From Halanaerobiaceae bacterium (GTDB lineage Bacteria; Bacillota_F; Halanaerobiia; Halanaerobiales; CSSED10-376), in contig PWOK01000252.1 of assembly GCA_003557445.1 (NCBI GenBank), forward strand, positions 1-8,872: a stretch of 8,872 bases of DNA. Reading direction: 5' to 3'. Below the pieces are notes generated by a model, which was given only the letters and a program-made list of their open reading frames with translations, did no database searches and was not told the origin of the DNA. This document shows positions 7,142 through 8,872 of this stretch, piece after piece (the stretch's first letter is position 1; every line of letters begins with the position of its first letter). A program made the position numbers and the translations under genes.

Positions 7142-7666
7142 ATGGCTTTAATTGATTTGGCAGCAATATTACCTTTTTATTTGCCGATGATTATTAACTT
7201 AGATCTTAGATTTCTCAGGATTTTACGTTTAACCAGAATTTTCCGCATACTTAAGATTAATAGATACACTGAATCATTAGAAATGATTAAAGTTGTATTA
7301 TATAAGAAAAAAGAAGAACTGGGAGTTACTACTTTTGTGACTTTTTTGCTCTTATTATTTTCATCATCACTGATGTACTATATTGAAACTGAAGCTCAGC
7401 CTGAAGCCTTTCCCAATATTATTGCTTCATTCTGGTGGGGGGTTGCTACATTAACAACTGTCGGTTATGGAGATGTTTATCCCATAACAGTTATTGGGAA
7501 AATTTTAAGTGGTATAATTGCCCTTCTTGGTATTGGATTGGTTGCTTTGCCAACAGGTATTATTAGCTCAGGATTTATGGATGAAATGAATCAAAAGAGA
7601 AAATCAGAAAGAGAATATAAAAAGAAAAATTATTGTCCTTATTGTGGAGAAGAATTAAACAAATAA
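7142..7666 (+). CDS. Voltage-gated-type potassium channel lacking S1-S2
   Basis: This 174-residue membrane protein belongs to the voltage-gated ion channel superfamily. Residues 1-18 (MALIDLAAILPFYLP) are a typical S3. Residues 21-40 are S4, with positive charges at every third position (R23, R26, R29, R32, R35, K38), the voltage-sensor pattern. S5 is about 63-81, the pore helix about 93-104, and the filter TTVGYGD at 105-111 is the K+ selectivity signature. S6 is about 115-142. A charged tail ends in CPYCGEEL (165-172), a single CxxC knuckle resembling half of a zinc ribbon. Complete relatives usually have about 240-280 residues with S1-S2 in front; here those are absent and an in-frame stop lies 45 bases upstream of the ATG. 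The pore is intact, so it could still form a tetrameric channel, but voltage sensing would be abnormal. It may instead be the surviving end of a deletion, as with the neighbouring galU/ALDH remnants. The next gene starts 13 bases after its stop and is probably co-transcribed. Confidence 0.85.
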   Translation: MALIDLAAILPFYLPMIINLDLRFLRILRLTRIFRILKINRYTESLEMIKVVLYKKKEELGVTTFVTFLLLLFSSSLMYYIETEAQPEAFPNIIASFWWGVATLTTVGYGDVYPITVIGKILSGIIALLGIGLVALPTGIISSGFMDEMNQKRKSEREYKKKNYCPYCGEELNK

Positions 7667-7667
7667 G

Positions 7668-7673
7668 AAGGTG
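7668..7673 (+). promoter_or_regulatory. Ribosome binding site for the downstream unknown gene
   Basis: AAGGTG lies 6 bases before the ATG at 7680, in the 13-base gap after the channel stop codon. It supports this start and suggests a shared message with the channel gene. Confidence 0.7.
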
Positions 7674-7679
7674 TATTTT

Positions 7680-8872
7680 ATGTTTAATAAAATTCTTTAT
7701 CAGTTAAATAATGTTCAATTACCCGATAAAGATTACTGGTTAAATACTCTGAGGGTAAAAGAAAAAGTTGTTGATAATATAAATAATCCTGTAAAAAGAG
7801 ACGAATACATCGAAAGATTAATGTCCATTAAAGGAATTGAAGATCTGTTATATGAATTGTTAATATACCGGGAGAATATATCATATATCGAAAAAGAAAC
7901 AAAGGAAATAAAAGAGAATATATATAAGTTAATTGACAGTAAAGAAATAATCTCTTTAATATATCTATCTTACTATTTATCAGGTAAAAGGATCATTGTC
8001 AGGGAGCAGTTGATTAAGGAAATTTTATTGAATGAAACAGAAAAAAATATGGTTGAAGAACAGAATATAAGAAAAGATTTTTTAATTGCTTTAATTGTAA
8101 TGATTAATAATTATGAAGATCTTCTTTTTTATTATGCACTGAATAAGGCAGAAAGTTATGCCTACCGACAGTATCAGCTTAATCCTGACACAGAGAAAGA
8201 AACAGAGTATCAAAAAACAAATCAAATTATTAATAATGAATTGAAACTGGATAAATTATTGAACAAAGAATATTTAAAACAGGGACTTAAATTATTTGAT
8301 GACAGCAAAAAAGATGATAAAACCAGTTCAGTTTTACTGGTACAGGAAAAAACAGACTGGCTCAGATTATATCTTCGCCGGGAAGTAGGAACAGCCAGTA
8401 TATATGAACATAATAGGACAATTCTGGGTGATCATACAGAAATCTTTATAATTGAATTTATCAATCAGGGTAAATATATTAATGAAAGGTCTCTTGCTAA
8501 TATAGGTAGTAAACTGGCAGCTCACCTTATCCATTTAGTAACTGGTAGACGGGTTAAGTATGAAGAATTTAAATATCAATTTGCTATAGAGAAATTGAAT
8601 ATTTTCTTTAATACTCTTTTAGCAAAAGATGATCCAGATATCAAATTAAGATCAGTTGAGATTAAAAAATTTGCACTGGCAAAAAACCCAATTCTAAAAT
8701 TAAAAGTAGAAGACAAAAAGTCAGATCTGGCAGATGCCATTGTAGATATGGAAGAAAGTGGTTTTAATATTTTTTCTGATATAGATAATTATGATAATAT
8801 TAAAAGAATTGATATAATTTATCGGGAAAATGAAAGAGATGATTTTAATGTAATACCCCTTTATCCTGTAAT
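7680..8872 (+). CDS. Uncharacterised protein, 3' end outside window
   Basis: The frame is open for 397 full codons from the ATG at 7680 to the window end, with no stop; the gene continues beyond. It begins MFNKILYQLNNVQLPDKDYW. I do not recognise the family. There is no signal peptide and no clear membrane span. The first roughly 200 residues are rich in Lys, Glu, Asn and Ile and look mostly helical, with many charged repeats. From about residue 225 the pattern changes: TDWLRLYLRREVG, GDHTEIFIIEFINQG, an amphipathic IGSKLAAHLIHLVTGRR stretch, then alternating strand-like segments (KLRSVEIKKFALAKNP, ILKLKVEDKK). This suggests a cytoplasmic protein with a helical N-terminal part and a mixed alpha/beta C-terminal part. 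It lies 13 bases behind the channel gene with its own binding site, so it is probably co-transcribed. Base composition matches its neighbours, with no sign of transfer. No function is proposed. Confidence 0.8.
   Translation, partial: MFNKILYQLNNVQLPDKDYWLNTLRVKEKVVDNINNPVKRDEYIERLMSIKGIEDLLYELLIYRENISYIEKETKEIKENIYKLIDSKEIISLIYLSYYLSGKRIIVREQLIKEILLNETEKNMVEEQNIRKDFLIALIVMINNYEDLLFYYALNKAESYAYRQYQLNPDTEKETEYQKTNQIINNELKLDKLLNKEYLKQGLKLFDDSKKDDKTSSVLLVQEKTDWLRLYLRREVGTASIYEHNRTILGDHTEIFIIEFINQGKYINERSLANIGSKLAAHLIHLVTGRRVKYEEFKYQFAIEKLNIFFNTLLAKDDPDIKLRSVEIKKFALAKNPILKLKVEDKKSDLADAIVDMEESGFNIFSDIDNYDNIKRIDIIYRENERDDFNVIPLYPV

Overview
The window is AT-rich (about one third G+C by eye), with strong AGGAGG-type ribosome binding sites, U-tract terminators and Lys/Asn/Ile/Glu-rich proteins. 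This suggests a low-GC Bacillota-like bacterium. An anaerobic or halophilic polysaccharide degrader such as a member of Halanaerobiales is plausible, but that placement is inference, not something the sequence proves. All genes lie on the + strand.

Bases 1-3242 hold carbohydrate-active genes. First is the 3' end of a gene whose product finishes in a family 6 carbohydrate-binding module, closed by a strong terminator at 549-599. Next comes an 868-residue exported protein (636-3242) with a signal peptide, an N-terminal LamG/concanavalin-like domain and a large C-terminal part that looks like an (alpha/alpha)-toroid plus beta-sandwich polysaccharide lyase of no family I can name. A sigma-A-like promoter (3274-3301) then leads into a cytoplasmic GH38 alpha-mannosidase (3375-6467). 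The likely division of labour is binding and cutting of a mannose-containing polysaccharide outside the cell, then trimming of alpha-mannosides inside.

The GH38 gene has a well-placed ATG and ribosome binding site, but its sixth codon is TAA. The reading frame on both sides of that stop reads as GH38 N-terminus, and the remaining roughly 1000 codons are intact with all catalytic residues.

Bases 6484-6932 are a gene graveyard: a galU (UTP-glucose-1-phosphate uridylyltransferase) remnant with an amber codon, an internal deletion and a frame change, running directly into a short aldehyde dehydrogenase remnant that carries the ELGGKSP active-site signature, then an intact terminator. About 200 bases of very AT-rich non-coding DNA follow, with a perfect 14-base palindrome.

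Bases 7142-8872 hold a voltage-gated-type potassium channel that begins in S3 and so lacks S1-S2, and, 13 bases downstream, an unrecognised gene that runs off the window end. The nonsense codon in GH38, the galU/ALDH chimera and the headless channel together make 3375-7142 a stretch of recent gene damage or rearrangement. I see no CRISPR array, tRNA, rRNA, insertion sequence or defence system here.
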